A stretch of 64,000 nt of DNA from Clostridioides difficile ATCC 9689 = DSM 1296 (GCF_001077535.1 NZ_CP011968.1:930001-994000), one strand, 5' to 3'. Shown: positions 1 to 10,241, numbered from the stretch's first letter. The notes: generated from the letters alone by a model not told the origin. Numbers and translations: made by a program.

Positions 1-441
1 TGCCTTATCCATACCAACACCAGTCAAATCAATAGATTTTTCCTCAACCATATGTTTTAAATCAAGTAAAACCAAATCAGTATTATCTAAAACTGGGTCT
101 ATAGTTTCTATATCTACAAATCCAGATGTATCCAAGCAAGTGTGTATATCATTTTCTTTTGCTTTTTTAAATAATTCACTTAAAAATTCTGGTTGAAGAG
201 TGGATTCACCACCAGAGGCAGTTATACCTCCACCAGAAAACTTCATAAAAGAAGTATACTTAAGAGCATCCGTTATTATTTCATCAACTGTGTATTCTTT
301 TCCTGATTTAATATCCCATGTATCCCTGTTATGACAGTATTTGCATCTAAGAGGACACCCCTGAAAAAATAATATATATCTTATTCCTGGTCCATCTACA
401 GTACCAAACGTTTCTATAGAATGTATCTTTCCCTTAATCAT
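1..441 (-). CDS. pflA: Pyruvate formate-lyase activating enzyme, 3' end outside window
   Basis: Radical SAM enzyme that installs the glycyl radical on pyruvate formate-lyase. Reading leftward from the ATG at 441-439, the N-terminal residues include a TFGTVDGPGIRY segment followed by CPLRCKYC, the CxxxCxxC cluster motif of radical SAM activases, and then a GGGITASGGE motif typical of this family. The start has a GAGGTGA Shine-Dalgarno just upstream. The gene runs off the left edge, so only about 147 residues are visible. It lies downstream of pflB on the same strand, but a terminator-like hairpin separates them, so it may depend on read-through or its own promoter. Identity is secure from motif plus neighbour. 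Confidence 0.93.
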   Translation of the reverse strand, partial: MIKGKIHSIETFGTVDGPGIRYILFFQGCPLRCKYCHNRDTWDIKSGKEYTVDEIITDALKYTSFMKFSGGGITASGGESTLQPEFLSELFKKAKENDIHTCLDTSGFVDIETIDPVLDNTDLVLLDLKHMVEEKSIDLTGVGMDKA

Positions 442-499
442 AGAGTTCACCTCACAATATATTTTAATAACCTTATCAATAGTTATAATATTTCTCTAA

Positions 500-547
500 A
501 AAAGGCCATCTTATACCAGAAATAATTCAAATATAAGATAGCCTTTT
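500..547 (-). terminator. Rho-independent terminator between pflB and pflA
   Basis: A 16-nt stem with one mismatch (left arm 500-515, right arm 532-547) is followed on the minus strand by a run of seven Ts. It lies just after the pflB stop and before pflA, so it would limit transcription of the activase relative to the lyase. Confidence 0.8.
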
Positions 548-600
548 ATTTTTATTTTTTACACAGTAGTAATCTTAGTTAAAGTATAAAAATTTAAAGA

Positions 601-2832
601 CTAAGCCATTTTACCGTGGAATGTTCTGTTTATAACATCTAATTGTTGCTCTTTAGTTAATTTTATGAAGTTAACTGCATATCCAGATACTCTTATAGTT
701 AATTGTGGATATTCTTCTGGATGTTCCATAGCATCTTCTAAAGTAGCTCTATCAAATACATTTACATTTAAGTGATGAGCATTTTGAGCGAAGTATCCAT
801 CCATCATTGCAGAAAGATTGTTTATTCTTTCAGTCATATCTTTTCCTAAAGCAGCAGGTACTATAGAGAAAGTATTAGATATACCATCTTGAGCATGTTC
901 ATATGGTAATTTAGCAACTGAAGATAATGAAGCTAAAGCACCATTAGTATCTCTACCATGCATTGGGTTAGCACCAGGAGCAAATGGAGCACCAGCTCTT
1001 CTACCATCTGGTGTATTACCAGTTTTCTTACCATAAACAACATTTGAAGTTATTGTAAGTATAGATTGAGTTGGATAAGAATTTCTATAAGTTTTATTCT
1101 TTCTTATTTTATTCATAAAGCTTTCAACTAACTCTACAGCTATACTATCAACTCTATCATCATTATTTCCGTATTTTGGATAATCTCCTTCTATTTCAAA
1201 ATCAACAGCTATTCCTTGTTCATTTCTAATAGTTTTAACCTTAGCATGTTTTATAGCAGATAATGAGTCTGCACAAACTGATAATCCAGCCATACCACAA
1301 GCCATAGTTCTAAATATATCTCTATCATGTAATGCCATTTCTAATGCTTCATAAGAATATTTATCATGCATATAATGTATTACATTTAAAGTATTTACAT
1401 ATAATGTTGCTAACCAATCAGTGAATGGTTCAAATTTACTCATAACTTCATCATAATCTAAGTACTCAGAAGTTATAGGTTCAAATCTTGGTCCAACTTG
1501 AACACCAGATTTCTCATCTACACCACCATTTATAGCGTATAATAAAGTTTTAGCTAAGTTAACTCTAGCTCCAAAGAACTGCATTTGTTTACCAATTCTC
1601 ATTGCAGATACACAACAAGCTATACCATAGTCATCTCCCCAGTATGCTCTCATTAAATCATCATTTTCATACTGTACTGAACTTGTATCTATAGATACTT
1701 TAGAACAGAAATCTTTGAATCCTTGAGGTAATTTAGTTGACCATAGAACTGTTAAGTTTGGCTCTGGAGAAGGTCCTAATGTATATAGAGTATTTAACAT
1801 TCTAAATGAGTTTTTAGTAACTAATGTTCTACCATCTATTCCCATACCTCCTATACACTCAGTTACCCAAGTTGGGTCTCCAGAGAATAGGTTATTGTAA
1901 TCAGGAGTTCTTAGGAACTTAACCATTCTTAATTTCATAACAAAATGGTCCATATACTCTTGTAATTCTTCTTCTGTTACGATTCCAGCTTTTAAATCTC
2001 TTTCAAAGTATATATCTAAGAAAGTAGATGTTCTACCTAAAGACATTGCAGCACCATTTTGGTCTTTAACAGCACCTAAATAACCAAAGTATAACCATTG
2101 TACAGCTTCTTTTGAGTTAGTTGCTGGTTTTGAGATATCAAATCCATAAGATTCAGCCATTTTTTTAAGTTCATTTAAAGCTGATATTTGCTCAGTTATT
2201 TCTTCTCTTAATCTGATAACTTCCTCATCCATGCAAGAAACTTCTAATGATTTCTTTTGCTCATTTTTATCTTCTATTAAAGCATCAACACCGTATAGAG
2301 CAACTCTTCTGTAGTCACCAATTATTCTACCTCTACCATAAGCATCTGGAAGACCTGTTATTATACCAGATTTTCTAGCAGCTCTCATTTCTGGAGTATA
2401 AACATCAAAAACTCCTTGGTTGTGTGTTTTTCTGTATTTAGTAAATATATCTTTTATTTCTGGGTCTAATTCATATCCAAAAGCTTCGCATGAATTTTCA
2501 ACCATCTTTATACCACCATATGGCATGACAGCTCTTTTTAAAGGGGCATCCGTTTGTAACCCAACTATTGTTTCTAATTCTTTATCTAAATATCCTGGAG
2601 CATATGCAGCTATTCCAGAAACAGTTTTTGTATCAACATCTAAAGTACCACCATTTTCTCTTTCTTTTTTAAATAGGACCATTGCTTCGTCCCATAATTT
2701 TTTAGTATTTTCAGTGGCACCAGCTAAGAAAGAGTCATTTCCCTCATATGGAGAATAGTTTAATTGTATAAACTCTCTAACATTTATTTCTTTAGTCCAT
2801 CTTCCTGTTTTAAATCCTTGCCATGCATTCAT
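601..2832 (-). CDS. pflB: Formate C-acetyltransferase (pyruvate formate-lyase)
   Basis: Converts pyruvate and CoA to acetyl-CoA and formate in anaerobic fermentation, as a cytosolic homodimer. The 743-residue length is normal for the family. The adjacent catalytic cysteines are Cys406-Cys407 (in [10 protein letters not shown]) and the glycyl-radical residue is Gly717 in the C-terminal RVSGYAVNF motif. The ATG at 2832 is preceded by a good AGGAGG-type site. The activating enzyme follows on the same strand, which favours pyruvate as substrate over the choline or glycerol lyase relatives. All key residues are present and I see nothing anomalous. Confidence 0.97.
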   Translation of the reverse strand: MNAWQGFKTGRWTKEINVREFIQLNYSPYEGNDSFLAGATENTKKLWDEAMVLFKKERENGGTLDVDTKTVSGIAAYAPGYLDKELETIVGLQTDAPLKRAVMPYGGIKMVENSCEAFGYELDPEIKDIFTKYRKTHNQGVFDVYTPEMRAARKSGIITGLPDAYGRGRIIGDYRRVALYGVDALIEDKNEQKKSLEVSCMDEEVIRLREEITEQISALNELKKMAESYGFDISKPATNSKEAVQWLYFGYLGAVKDQNGAAMSLGRTSTFLDIYFERDLKAGIVTEEELQEYMDHFVMKLRMVKFLRTPDYNNLFSGDPTWVTECIGGMGIDGRTLVTKNSFRMLNTLYTLGPSPEPNLTVLWSTKLPQGFKDFCSKVSIDTSSVQYENDDLMRAYWGDDYGIACCVSAMRIGKQMQFFGARVNLAKTLLYAINGGVDEKSGVQVGPRFEPITSEYLDYDEVMSKFEPFTDWLATLYVNTLNVIHYMHDKYSYEALEMALHDRDIFRTMACGMAGLSVCADSLSAIKHAKVKTIRNEQGIAVDFEIEGDYPKYGNNDDRVDSIAVELVESFMNKIRKNKTYRNSYPTQSILTITSNVVYGKKTGNTPDGRRAGAPFAPGANPMHGRDTNGALASLSSVAKLPYEHAQDGISNTFSIVPAALGKDMTERINNLSAMMDGYFAQNAHHLNVNVFDRATLEDAMEHPEEYPQLTIRVSGYAVNFIKLTKEQQLDVINRTFHGKMA

Positions 2833-3190
2833 TAAGTATTTCCTCCTTAGATTTAAATGATAAATAATACTATTAAAATTAATTTTTATATACTTAATTT
2901 ATTTTATATATTTTTTTAAAAATATATTTTCTAATATAATAATAGCATATTATTCGTATCCTGTATACATAAAAAATAAAAAATTGTCGCTTTAAAGTAT
3001 AAAACAGATTATATGTTAATAATGTGGTGAAATTATACCCATATATAAATAAAATAAAACAAATAAATAGCTAATTAAGGAGAAAATATTTTTTATTTTT
3101 TGTTTAGGATAAATAAATTTTATTATGGAAAAAAGAAAAAGCATACATCTTCACAAACTGAATATTTATTTAATAGGGGGAGGTGATAGA
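2833..3190. other. Intergenic region between divergent pflB and antiporter gene
   Basis: About 358 AT-rich bases carry the divergent promoters and leaders of pflB (leftward) and the antiporter (rightward). I looked for a Rex-type TTGTTAA palindrome that would suit a fermentation gene and did not find a convincing one. No RNA structure or ORF stands out. Confidence 0.4.
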
Positions 3191-4186
3191 TTGTTTATCA
3201 CAGTGGTATTATTTTTAGTAGGTTTCCTATTAATTACTAAAGGCGCAGATATCTTTATAAATTGTACTGTAGAGATAGGTAAAAAAACGAATATATCAGA
3301 AATTATACTTGGAGCTACTATAGTTAGTTTTGCAACAACATTACCTGAGTTTACAGTGTCTCTACTTGCTTCTATTGATGGTCATACTACTATGAGTTTA
3401 GGAAATGCAGTTGGTTCTATAATATGTAATACAGGGTTAGCATTAGGGTTGGTTGTTTTTATAAGTCCATTTAATGTAGATAAAAAAATGTTTTTTTCTA
3501 AGTCTTTACTATTAATAGTATCCGTTATAGTTTTAATTTTATTGAGTTTAGATGGAGTTATAACAAGAGGTGATTCATTATTACTTATAATAATATTAAT
3601 CTTTTATATGGTTAATAATTATAGAAGTGTCGTTGGAAAATCTGATACTAAAAATAGAAATATTAAAAATAACACTAGTAAAGACATATCTACTAAAAAA
3701 GGGAAAAATTATAGGGGTTTTTCCGTATTAGAAATTGTAAAAATACTATTACTTTTTGCTACAGGATTGATAATGATGATAATAGGTTCACAAATCCTTA
3801 TAGAGAGTGGAGTAATAATAGCTAGTTTTTTAAATATACCTCAGGGTATAGTAAGTTTAACTATAATAGCACTTGGAACTTCTCTGCCAGAGATAGTTTC
3901 GTCGATTACTGCTATAAGAAAAAATCATCATGAAATATCAGTAGGAAATATTTTGGGTGCAAACATATTGAATATAGTATCAGTAATAGCTGTATCAGCA
4001 ATACCAAATAACATACCAATACTATCTCAAAATAGACAGTTGGATATACCATTCATGATATTATTATTATTAATAGTAATAATACCAACACTTAAATCTA
4101 ATAAACTTAGTAGAATACAAGGTATATTGATGTTATTCACATATTTTCTGTACATATCAATTTTGTATTTCATGTATATTATTTAA
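3191..4186 (+). CDS. Sodium/calcium (CaCA family) antiporter
   Basis: Integral membrane cation/proton or Na+/Ca2+ exchanger. Two alpha-repeat signatures are visible: GATIVSFATTLPEF in the first half and ALGTSLPEIVSS followed by SVGNILGANILN in the second. Around ten hydrophobic segments and a charged central loop complete the usual YrbG-like layout. I choose the TTG at 3191 as start because it sits seven bases after a GGGGGAGGTGA site and begins directly with the first membrane helix. An in-frame ATG at 3125 would add 22 polar residues without a good ribosome site. The protein is 331 residues. The exact ion is not predictable. Confidence 0.88.
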   Translation: MFITVVLFLVGFLLITKGADIFINCTVEIGKKTNISEIILGATIVSFATTLPEFTVSLLASIDGHTTMSLGNAVGSIICNTGLALGLVVFISPFNVDKKMFFSKSLLLIVSVIVLILLSLDGVITRGDSLLLIIILIFYMVNNYRSVVGKSDTKNRNIKNNTSKDISTKKGKNYRGFSVLEIVKILLLFATGLIMMIIGSQILIESGVIIASFLNIPQGIVSLTIIALGTSLPEIVSSITAIRKNHHEISVGNILGANILNIVSVIAVSAIPNNIPILSQNRQLDIPFMILLLLIVIIPTLKSNKLSRIQGILMLFTYFLYISILYFMYII

Positions 4187-4276
4187 CTATACTGTTTAAA
4201 ATATTAATTGCAGAATATCCTAAAAAAGTATATAATGGATAGGTTAAGATTAATTGATAACGGAGAGGAATAATAT

Positions 4277-5890
4277 ATGAATATAACAAAGTTTGAAGAT
4301 TTACCAATAAGTGAGGGAATAAAAAAAGCTATAGCTGAAATGGGGTTTGAAGAACCATCTCCTATACAAGCACAGTCTATACCTGCGATTTTGTCAGGTA
4401 AAGACGTTATAGGACAAGCTCAAACTGGTACGGGAAAAACAGCTGCTTTTAGTATCCCTATACTAGAAACAATAGACCCAAATAATAGAAGTTTACAAGC
4501 TGTAGTGCTTTGTCCAACAAGAGAACTGGCAATACAAGTATCAACAGAAATAAGAAAGTTAGCTAAGTATTCGCACGGAATAAAGACATTACCTATATAT
4601 GGTGGTCAGCCAATAGATAGACAAATAAAATCTCTAAAGAGTGGTGTGCAAGTTGTAATAGGTACACCAGGACGTACAATAGACCATATCAATCGTAAAA
4701 CATTAAAGATGGATAATGTAAAAATGATTATATTAGATGAAGCAGATGAAATGCTAGATATGGGATTTAGAGAAGATATAGAAATGATTTTAAGTAAGAT
4801 TCCAGAAGAAAGACAAACAACTTTCTTTTCAGCTACTATGCCAAGAGGAATTTTGGAATTAACTAAGAGATATCAAAAAGACCCAGAGCATATAAAAGTT
4901 GTTAGAAAAGAACTTACAGTTTCAAATACAAAGCAATACTATATAGAAACTAGGTCATCAAATAAATTAGAAGTATTATGTAGATTAGTAGATGTATATG
5001 ACCCTAAACTATCTGTTGTTTTCTGTAATACTAAGAGAAAAGCAGACGAATTGGTAGGAGATTTACAAGCAAGAGGATATTTTGCAGATGCATTACATGG
5101 TGACTTAAAACAGACTCAAAGAGATATAGTAATGGATAAGTTTAGAAATGGTACAATAGATATACTTGTTGCTACTGATGTTGCAGCTAGAGGTATAGAT
5201 GTTGATGATGTTGAATGTGTATTCAACTATGACTTACCACAAGATGAAGAGTATTACGTTCATAGAATTGGTAGAACTGGTCGTGCTGGTAGAGAAGGTA
5301 TGTCATTTACTTTTGTATTTGGAAAAGAAATGAGAAAGATGAAAGATATAGAAAGATATACTAAATCTAAACTAATAAAGCATAATATACCAACAATAAC
5401 TGATGTTGAAGAGAAAAAAGTAGGTACTTTCTTTGCACAAGTTAAACAAACTATAGAAGAAGGTCACTTAACTAAACAATTACAATGGTTAGAAGGTTTC
5501 TGTAATGATGAAGATTATGCAATGGTTGATATAGCTGCTGCACTTGTAAAACTATCTCTAGGTGAAGAAATGAAAGAAGAAATAATAGAAGAAAAACCTA
5601 GAAGAGAGCGTGGAGATAGAAAAGGTGGTACTGGAGCTAAAGATGGTATGATTAGATTATTTATCAATATTGGTAGAAATCAAAGAGTACAAGCAAAAGA
5701 TATAGTTGGTGCCATAGCTGGAGAAGTTGGAATACCAGGTAAAGTAGTAGGTACTATAGATATATATGATAAGTATACTTTTGTTGAAATACCTAAAAAA
5801 GATGCAAAAACAGTAATTGAAAAGATGAAAGATATTAAGATAAAAGGTAATAAGATTAATATAGAAAAAGCAAATAAGAAGAAAAAATAA
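4277..5890 (+). CDS. DEAD-box ATP-dependent RNA helicase with DbpA-type RNA-binding domain
   Basis: Cytosolic RNA helicase acting in ribosome assembly, mRNA turnover or cold adaptation. Visible motifs in order are the Q motif, Walker A AQTGTGKT, PTREL, the DEAD box (LDEADEMLDMG), SAT, and HRIGRTGRAGREG in the second RecA domain. Residues of about 455-530 (IRLFINIGRNQRV through YTFVEIP) look like the DbpA C-terminal RNA-binding domain, so the protein resembles the CshA/DeaD/DbpA group. Length is 537 residues. A GGAGAGGAA site precedes the ATG. Transcription probably ends at the hairpin at 5946-6014. Confidence 0.94.
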   Translation: MNITKFEDLPISEGIKKAIAEMGFEEPSPIQAQSIPAILSGKDVIGQAQTGTGKTAAFSIPILETIDPNNRSLQAVVLCPTRELAIQVSTEIRKLAKYSHGIKTLPIYGGQPIDRQIKSLKSGVQVVIGTPGRTIDHINRKTLKMDNVKMIILDEADEMLDMGFREDIEMILSKIPEERQTTFFSATMPRGILELTKRYQKDPEHIKVVRKELTVSNTKQYYIETRSSNKLEVLCRLVDVYDPKLSVVFCNTKRKADELVGDLQARGYFADALHGDLKQTQRDIVMDKFRNGTIDILVATDVAARGIDVDDVECVFNYDLPQDEEYYVHRIGRTGRAGREGMSFTFVFGKEMRKMKDIERYTKSKLIKHNIPTITDVEEKKVGTFFAQVKQTIEEGHLTKQLQWLEGFCNDEDYAMVDIAAALVKLSLGEEMKEEIIEEKPRRERGDRKGGTGAKDGMIRLFINIGRNQRVQAKDIVGAIAGEVGIPGKVVGTIDIYDKYTFVEIPKKDAKTVIEKMKDIKIKGNKINIEKANKKKK

Positions 5891-5945
5891 CGTATAGTAT
5901 ACAAAACTATAATTAGAAAATATATAAAATAATATATTGGATATT

Positions 5946-6014
5946 TAAAAAGCCTGATGTGTTTTCAAAACAGATAGTAGATAATCTGTAAGAGTTAACA
6001 GCATAAGGCTTTTC
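5946..6014 (+). terminator. Branched rho-independent terminator after helicase gene
   Basis: AAAAAGCCT at 5946-5954 pairs with AGGCTTTT at 6006-6013. An inner CAGAT/ATCTG hairpin lies within the loop, and a T-rich tail follows. It separates the helicase gene from the srl operon. Confidence 0.7.
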
Positions 6015-6073
6015 TTGTTTTATATGATGTTATAATTTTCCAGATTATTGTGAAAAATGTATATTAGTTCCTT

Positions 6074-6096
6074 TTTTTCAAATCTGATTTGAAAAA
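6074..6096. promoter_or_regulatory. Perfect 23-bp palindrome upstream of the srl operon
   Basis: Left arm TTTTTCAAATC and right arm GATTTGAAAAA are exact complements around one central T. The palindrome is centred about 80 bp before the regulator ATG. A TATAAT at 6127-6132 downstream has only a poor -35, which is the usual arrangement for an activator-dependent promoter. I infer it is the DNA site for the PRD activator encoded next; catabolite control is an alternative. Confidence 0.55.
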
Positions 6097-6164
6097 GAGA
6101 ATATTAATTATCTATATAGTTTAGATTATAATAAAAAATGTAAGATAACAAAGGGGAGAAAAAG

Positions 6165-8150
6165 ATGTCAATGACTTATATGGACCCTAGGGTTTTTTTG
6201 ATTTTAGAAATGGTGTTAGAAGAAGACACAAATACTCTAGAACAATTTTCAAATGTTTTGGGTGTTAGTACTAGGACTATCAGAAACTATATAAACCAGA
6301 TTAATCGAGAATTAAAAGGTGGTATTGCTAAAATAGTTAAAAATGAAAAAGGTACATATAGTATAAGAATTGAGGATGAAAGTAAATTAATTGAGATTGT
6401 AAATTTTAATAGAGGAAAGCTATCAAATTTTATAAATTTAAATTCACCTGATGAAAGAATAAATTATGTTCTTGATATTTTAACTATGACCAACAATCCA
6501 ATTACCATAGATGATTTGGCTGAAGAGATATGTATAGGAAGAACAACATTAATAAAGGATTTAAAAAAAGCAGACAGAATTTTAGCTGAATATGATTTAG
6601 AATTAAAAAGGAAGCCAAATATAGGTATGATTTTAGTTGGTGAAGAAATGGATATAAGATTATTAATCCTTGATAGATTGTATGAAAATTATATTGATGT
6701 CTTGGAAAACGTTAATCAGATAAATTTAGTTAAAGATTATGATATTGAATGTCTTAGAGATGAATTAAAAAAGTTATTTAAAAAAGAAGAACTCTACATA
6801 ACAGAACAGGTCTTGAGAGATGTTGAAAGATATATAATCATGTCTGTCTTAAGAAATCTAAATGGGTACAAATTTGAAAAGATAGATAAGAGATTTGAAG
6901 TGATAAGATGTTCAGATGAATATACTTTAGGATTAAAGCTCAAAGATTTATTGGAAAAGATATTTAATATAGTTTTAAATGAAAAAGAAACCATATTTTT
7001 GACAATGCCATTAATAGGTAGAAAAGCTCCTAGTACAAAATTAGCACTTAGCAGTATAAAAATAAATGATAGCGTAAAGGAAGTTGTAGATGAAGTAACT
7101 AGTTTTTTATTAGAGACCTCAGGGATTGATTTTAAAGAAGATAAAAAGCTTATAGAAAATTTGGAATATCACTTGTATTTTGCACTTAATAGAATGAGAT
7201 TCAACATAAGGGTAAAAAATCCTCTTTTACAAGAAATAAAGGAAAGATATACATTTCCATATAGTGTTGCAAAGATAGCTGCAATGATAATTGAGGAAAA
7301 GTTTGACTTGAAAATATGTGACCACGAAATAGGATATATAGCATTACATTTTGGAAGTTATTTTGAAAAAAATTCAAGAAAAGTTCTAAATGTAAATAGG
7401 GTAGCTGTTGTTTGTGGAACAGGTCTTGGGACTGCACAACTTATTAGAATAAAGATAGGAAAAATACTTGGAGAAAGTGTAGAAGTAAATACTTTTTCTG
7501 ATATAGAAGCTAAAGCTAATTTAGATTTATTAAAGTATTATGATTTAGTATTTACAACAGTAGATTTCAAAACAGACTTAGATGTTCCAATTTTTAGAGT
7601 AAATGCGTTATTTAATGAAGAAAGTATAAAGAAAGAGATAGAAAATGCAATACTTTTGAAAAATAGTATAAATCTTAAGTCTATAAAAAAGATTGAAAAA
7701 AATATCCCTTTTATAGGTAAATTAATTGAAGAGGATAAGTTCTTTATATTGAATAAGAGTACGTTTATGGAAAATTTAGAAGATATGTTAGAAAAATTAG
7801 TTCATAAAGGAATTATTGATATAGAGTTCAAAAAAAAGGTATTAAAAAGAGAAAAGAAATCTTCAACAGCATTAGATAATTATATAGCATTGCCTCACTC
7901 AGTTAATACTAATGGGGAAAATCTTTATCTGGCATTTGGAATATTAGAAAAACCAGTGATTTGGGATACAAAGGAAATTAGAATAATAATATTGATGATA
8001 ATTCCAGATAAGAATGTAGATAGTACAGACCTGATAATAAAAAGTTATGAAGAAGTACTTGAAGTAGGGAGAGATAAAAAGATGGTAGAAGAACTTGCTA
8101 AGGCAAAATCATTTGATGAATTTTATAAAATAATTACCAAGAGGAGGTAA
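6165..8150 (+). CDS. PRD-domain transcriptional activator of the sorbitol operon
   Basis: DNA-binding activator of the MtlR/LicR type, whose activity is set by PTS phosphorylation. Domains in order: an N-terminal helix-turn-helix (about residues 10-60, TLEQFSNVLGVSTRTIRNYINQ), a second winged helix (about 90-150), two PRD domains (about 170-400), an EIIB-like domain with Cys417 in the VCGTGLGTAQ loop, and an EIIA-like domain with His578 in ALPHS. The DNA-binding N-terminus distinguishes it from the RNA-binding BglG antiterminators. It heads the srl operon, with only 4 bases between its stop and the gutM-like ATG. A GGGGAG site precedes the ATG. Its probable operator is the palindrome at 6074-6096. 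Confidence 0.87.
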   Translation: MSMTYMDPRVFLILEMVLEEDTNTLEQFSNVLGVSTRTIRNYINQINRELKGGIAKIVKNEKGTYSIRIEDESKLIEIVNFNRGKLSNFINLNSPDERINYVLDILTMTNNPITIDDLAEEICIGRTTLIKDLKKADRILAEYDLELKRKPNIGMILVGEEMDIRLLILDRLYENYIDVLENVNQINLVKDYDIECLRDELKKLFKKEELYITEQVLRDVERYIIMSVLRNLNGYKFEKIDKRFEVIRCSDEYTLGLKLKDLLEKIFNIVLNEKETIFLTMPLIGRKAPSTKLALSSIKINDSVKEVVDEVTSFLLETSGIDFKEDKKLIENLEYHLYFALNRMRFNIRVKNPLLQEIKERYTFPYSVAKIAAMIIEEKFDLKICDHEIGYIALHFGSYFEKNSRKVLNVNRVAVVCGTGLGTAQLIRIKIGKILGESVEVNTFSDIEAKANLDLLKYYDLVFTTVDFKTDLDVPIFRVNALFNEESIKKEIENAILLKNSINLKSIKKIEKNIPFIGKLIEEDKFFILNKSTFMENLEDMLEKLVHKGIIDIEFKKKVLKREKKSSTALDNYIALPHSVNTNGENLYLAFGILEKPVIWDTKEIRIIILMIIPDKNVDSTDLIIKSYEEVLEVGRDKKMVEELAKAKSFDEFYKIITKRR

Positions 8151-8154
8151 TAAT

Positions 8155-8589
8155 ATGGACCCAGTAATTTTTATTATAGCATCACTTATTACAGTGTATT
8201 TATTAAATATTTTTCTTGGATACTTACAGCTTAAAGATTTTAATAAAAATTATATTGAACTAAAAAGAAAAGGAAGAGTGGCAATTGGCAGAAAAAAAGG
8301 AAGAATTTCATCGGGTACAATTGTGTTGATACTTATAAATGATGATGGTGTGATTGTAGAGACTAGAAAAATGCAAGGTGTTACAGTATTGGCAAGAGTA
8401 AAGTCATTTGAAGGTTTGGTAGGAAAGAGCTTAGAGTATATAGAAAAATCAGATTTAACTGTTTACAATAAACTACTTAAAAAAGCAATACTAGATGCAG
8501 TCAAACAGTACATAACATTTGAGAAAAATAAATGTGAAGATACAAATAATCTGAGTACTGATGAAGAGTGTAGGATGGAAGTAGTTTAA
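8155..8589 (+). CDS. srlM: Glucitol operon activator protein, GutM family
   Basis: A 144-residue protein with one N-terminal membrane segment (FIIASLITVYLLNIFLGYLQ), then the conserved GutM stretch GRVAIGRKKGRISSGTIVLI and TRKMQGVTVLARVK. In E. coli the family is a positive co-regulator of the glucitol operon; its mechanism is poorly defined, and here a membrane-tethered accessory role to the PRD activator is an inference. GAGGAGG lies just upstream and overlaps the end of the activator gene, suggesting coupled translation. Confidence 0.88.
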   Translation: MDPVIFIIASLITVYLLNIFLGYLQLKDFNKNYIELKRKGRVAIGRKKGRISSGTIVLILINDDGVIVETRKMQGVTVLARVKSFEGLVGKSLEYIEKSDLTVYNKLLKKAILDAVKQYITFEKNKCEDTNNLSTDEECRMEVV

Positions 8590-8617
8590 AAAAATATATT
8601 TATAAGGAGGAGTTAAT

Positions 8618-9178
8618 ATGACGCAATTTTTTCAAGTATTAGCAAGTGGTGCAGATAGTTTTATGAATTTATTTAGGGCAGGTGGGCAACAATTTGTAGG
8701 TTTTGTAACAGATATAGTACCACTTTTAGTAGCATTATTAGTTACAATGAATGCAATTATCAACTTTATTGGTACAGATAGAGTCGAGAGACTTGCAAAA
8801 AAATGTTCTGCAAATATATTTACTAGATATTTGATATTACCAGTCCTTGGTACATTTGTATTTGCAAACCCAATGACACTATCATTAGGAAGATTCTTGC
8901 CAGAAAAGTTTAAACCTAGTTACTTTGCAGCAGCAAGCTTTTCATGCCATACAATGAATGGATTATTCCCACATATCAATCCAGGTGAACTATTTATATA
9001 TCTAGGAATTGCAAATGGTATAACAACTTTGGGATTCTCAACAGCAGATTTAGCAGTTAGATATTTGTTAGTGGGTATAGTTGCAAACTTTATTAAAGGT
9101 GTAGTTACTGACTATACAACAAAATTTGTAGAGAAACAACAAGGAATAGCATTAAATTCAGATATAAAGATTGGATAA
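8618..9178 (+). CDS. srlA: Glucitol/sorbitol PTS permease subunit EIIC
   Basis: Membrane component of the sorbitol phosphotransferase system. The 186 residues contain several hydrophobic segments and family-typical stretches such as [51 protein letters not shown] and [12 protein letters not shown], matching the length and pattern of enteric SrlA. AAGGAGGAG precedes the ATG by 6 bases. It is followed by the two halves of SrlE. Confidence 0.95.
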   Translation: MTQFFQVLASGADSFMNLFRAGGQQFVGFVTDIVPLLVALLVTMNAIINFIGTDRVERLAKKCSANIFTRYLILPVLGTFVFANPMTLSLGRFLPEKFKPSYFAAASFSCHTMNGLFPHINPGELFIYLGIANGITTLGFSTADLAVRYLLVGIVANFIKGVVTDYTTKFVEKQQGIALNSDIKIG

Positions 9179-9241
9179 TTACTTTAAGGTATAAATAAAT
9201 TTTTCAAATAAAAAGATAGTGTATAGAGGAGGATAAATTAT

Positions 9242-9610
9242 ATGGCATTTAACAAAGTTAAAATAGTAAAAGGTTCTGGAGGATGGGGTGGACCATTGAT
9301 AATAGAACCAACAGAAAAGAAGAATAAGGTAGTATATGTGACTGGGGGAGCAAAGCCAGAAACTGCAGTAAAAATAGCTGAACTTACAGGATGTGAGTTA
9401 ATAGATGGATTTTCACAGGGTGTTAAAGATGATGAAATCGCATGTGTAATAATAAATTGTGGTGGAACATTGAGATGTGGTATATATCCTCAAAAGAAAA
9501 TACCGACTATAAATATAATGAAAACAGGAAAAAGTGGACCATTAGCAATGTTTATAAAAGAAGATATATATGTTTCAGGGGTAAAACCAACAAATGTAGA
9601 GCAGTTATAA
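9242..9610 (+). CDS. srlE: Glucitol/sorbitol PTS EIIB, N-terminal half of SrlE as a separate protein
   Basis: A 122-residue protein matching the cytosolic EIIB part of enteric SrlE, including GSGGWGGPL near the N-terminus, the CGGTLRCGIYP segment carrying the phosphorylated cysteine, and IPTINIMKTGKSGPLA. In enterobacteria this domain is fused to the membrane part now encoded at 9635. Here an in-frame TAA ends it and the next gene has its own AGGAGGG site and ATG, so I regard it as a genuine two-gene arrangement and not a frameshift. The stop falls where E. coli SrlE has its interdomain linker. Confidence 0.9.
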   Translation: MAFNKVKIVKGSGGWGGPLIIEPTEKKNKVVYVTGGAKPETAVKIAELTGCELIDGFSQGVKDDEIACVIINCGGTLRCGIYPQKKIPTINIMKTGKSGPLAMFIKEDIYVSGVKPTNVEQL

Positions 9611-9634
9611 TTGAGGTAGTAGGAGGGAAGAAAT

Positions 9635-10201
9635 ATGGCTTATGATACTAAAAAGAAGATAAGTGAGCAGAGTCAAGGAATTGTTGCAAAAATAGGTATA
9701 GCACTAGGAAATGTGACAAGTACTCTTTTTCAAGCTGGTAGGGATACTATAGATACATTAATACATACTATACTGCCTTTTATGGCTTTCGTTGCAGTCC
9801 TAATAGGTATAATAAATCAATCGGGTATAGGAAATTGGGTAGCCAATTTACTTACTCCATTAATCGGAAATGTTGGAGGTTTAGTTGTCTTATCAATAAT
9901 ATGTTCATTTCCGTTGTTGTCTCCGTTTCTTGGACCAGGAGCTGTTATAGCTCAGATAGTGGGGGTATTGGTTGGTACAGAAATAGGAAAAGGAAATATT
10001 CCACCAAGTTTAGCATTACCAGCATTGTTTGCAATAAACTCACAAGCAGCTTGTGACTTTATACCAGTAGGTCTTGGTCTTGCAGAAGCTGAACCTGATA
10101 CAGTTCAAGTAGGAGTTCCGTCAGTTTTATATTCTAGATTTTTAACAGGTGCACCAACTGTTCTATTAGCATGGTTAGCAAGCTTTGGGTTATATAAATA
10201 G
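9635..10201 (+). CDS. srlE: Glucitol/sorbitol PTS membrane subunit, C-terminal half of SrlE
   Basis: A 188-residue membrane protein corresponding to the C-terminal part of enteric SrlE. It opens with [13 protein letters not shown], which matches the residues just after the SrlE linker, then has [46 protein letters not shown] and [22 protein letters not shown] lies 8 bases before the ATG, and only 24 bases separate it from the EIIB gene. With SrlA it should form the sorbitol channel. Confidence 0.92.
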   Translation: MAYDTKKKISEQSQGIVAKIGIALGNVTSTLFQAGRDTIDTLIHTILPFMAFVAVLIGIINQSGIGNWVANLLTPLIGNVGGLVVLSIICSFPLLSPFLGPGAVIAQIVGVLVGTEIGKGNIPPSLALPALFAINSQAACDFIPVGLGLAEAEPDTVQVGVPSVLYSRFLTGAPTVLLAWLASFGLYK

Positions 10202-10241
10202 AAGAATACTTTATAAATAATTAGAGAGAGGTTCAGTTGAT

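Noticed and set aside
2420-2758. 112-codon plus-strand frame inside pflB
   Set aside because: Lies wholly within a conserved gene on the opposite strand, has no Shine-Dalgarno and no recognisable protein features.
2833-3060. Search for a Rex or FNR-like operator at pflB
   Set aside because: GTTAATAATGTGG near 3014 is only a weak half-match and was not called.
9442-9645. 67-codon alternate frame overlapping the srlE EIIB gene
   Set aside because: Shadow of the real gene; the EIIB frame has the conserved Cys motif and a good ribosome site.
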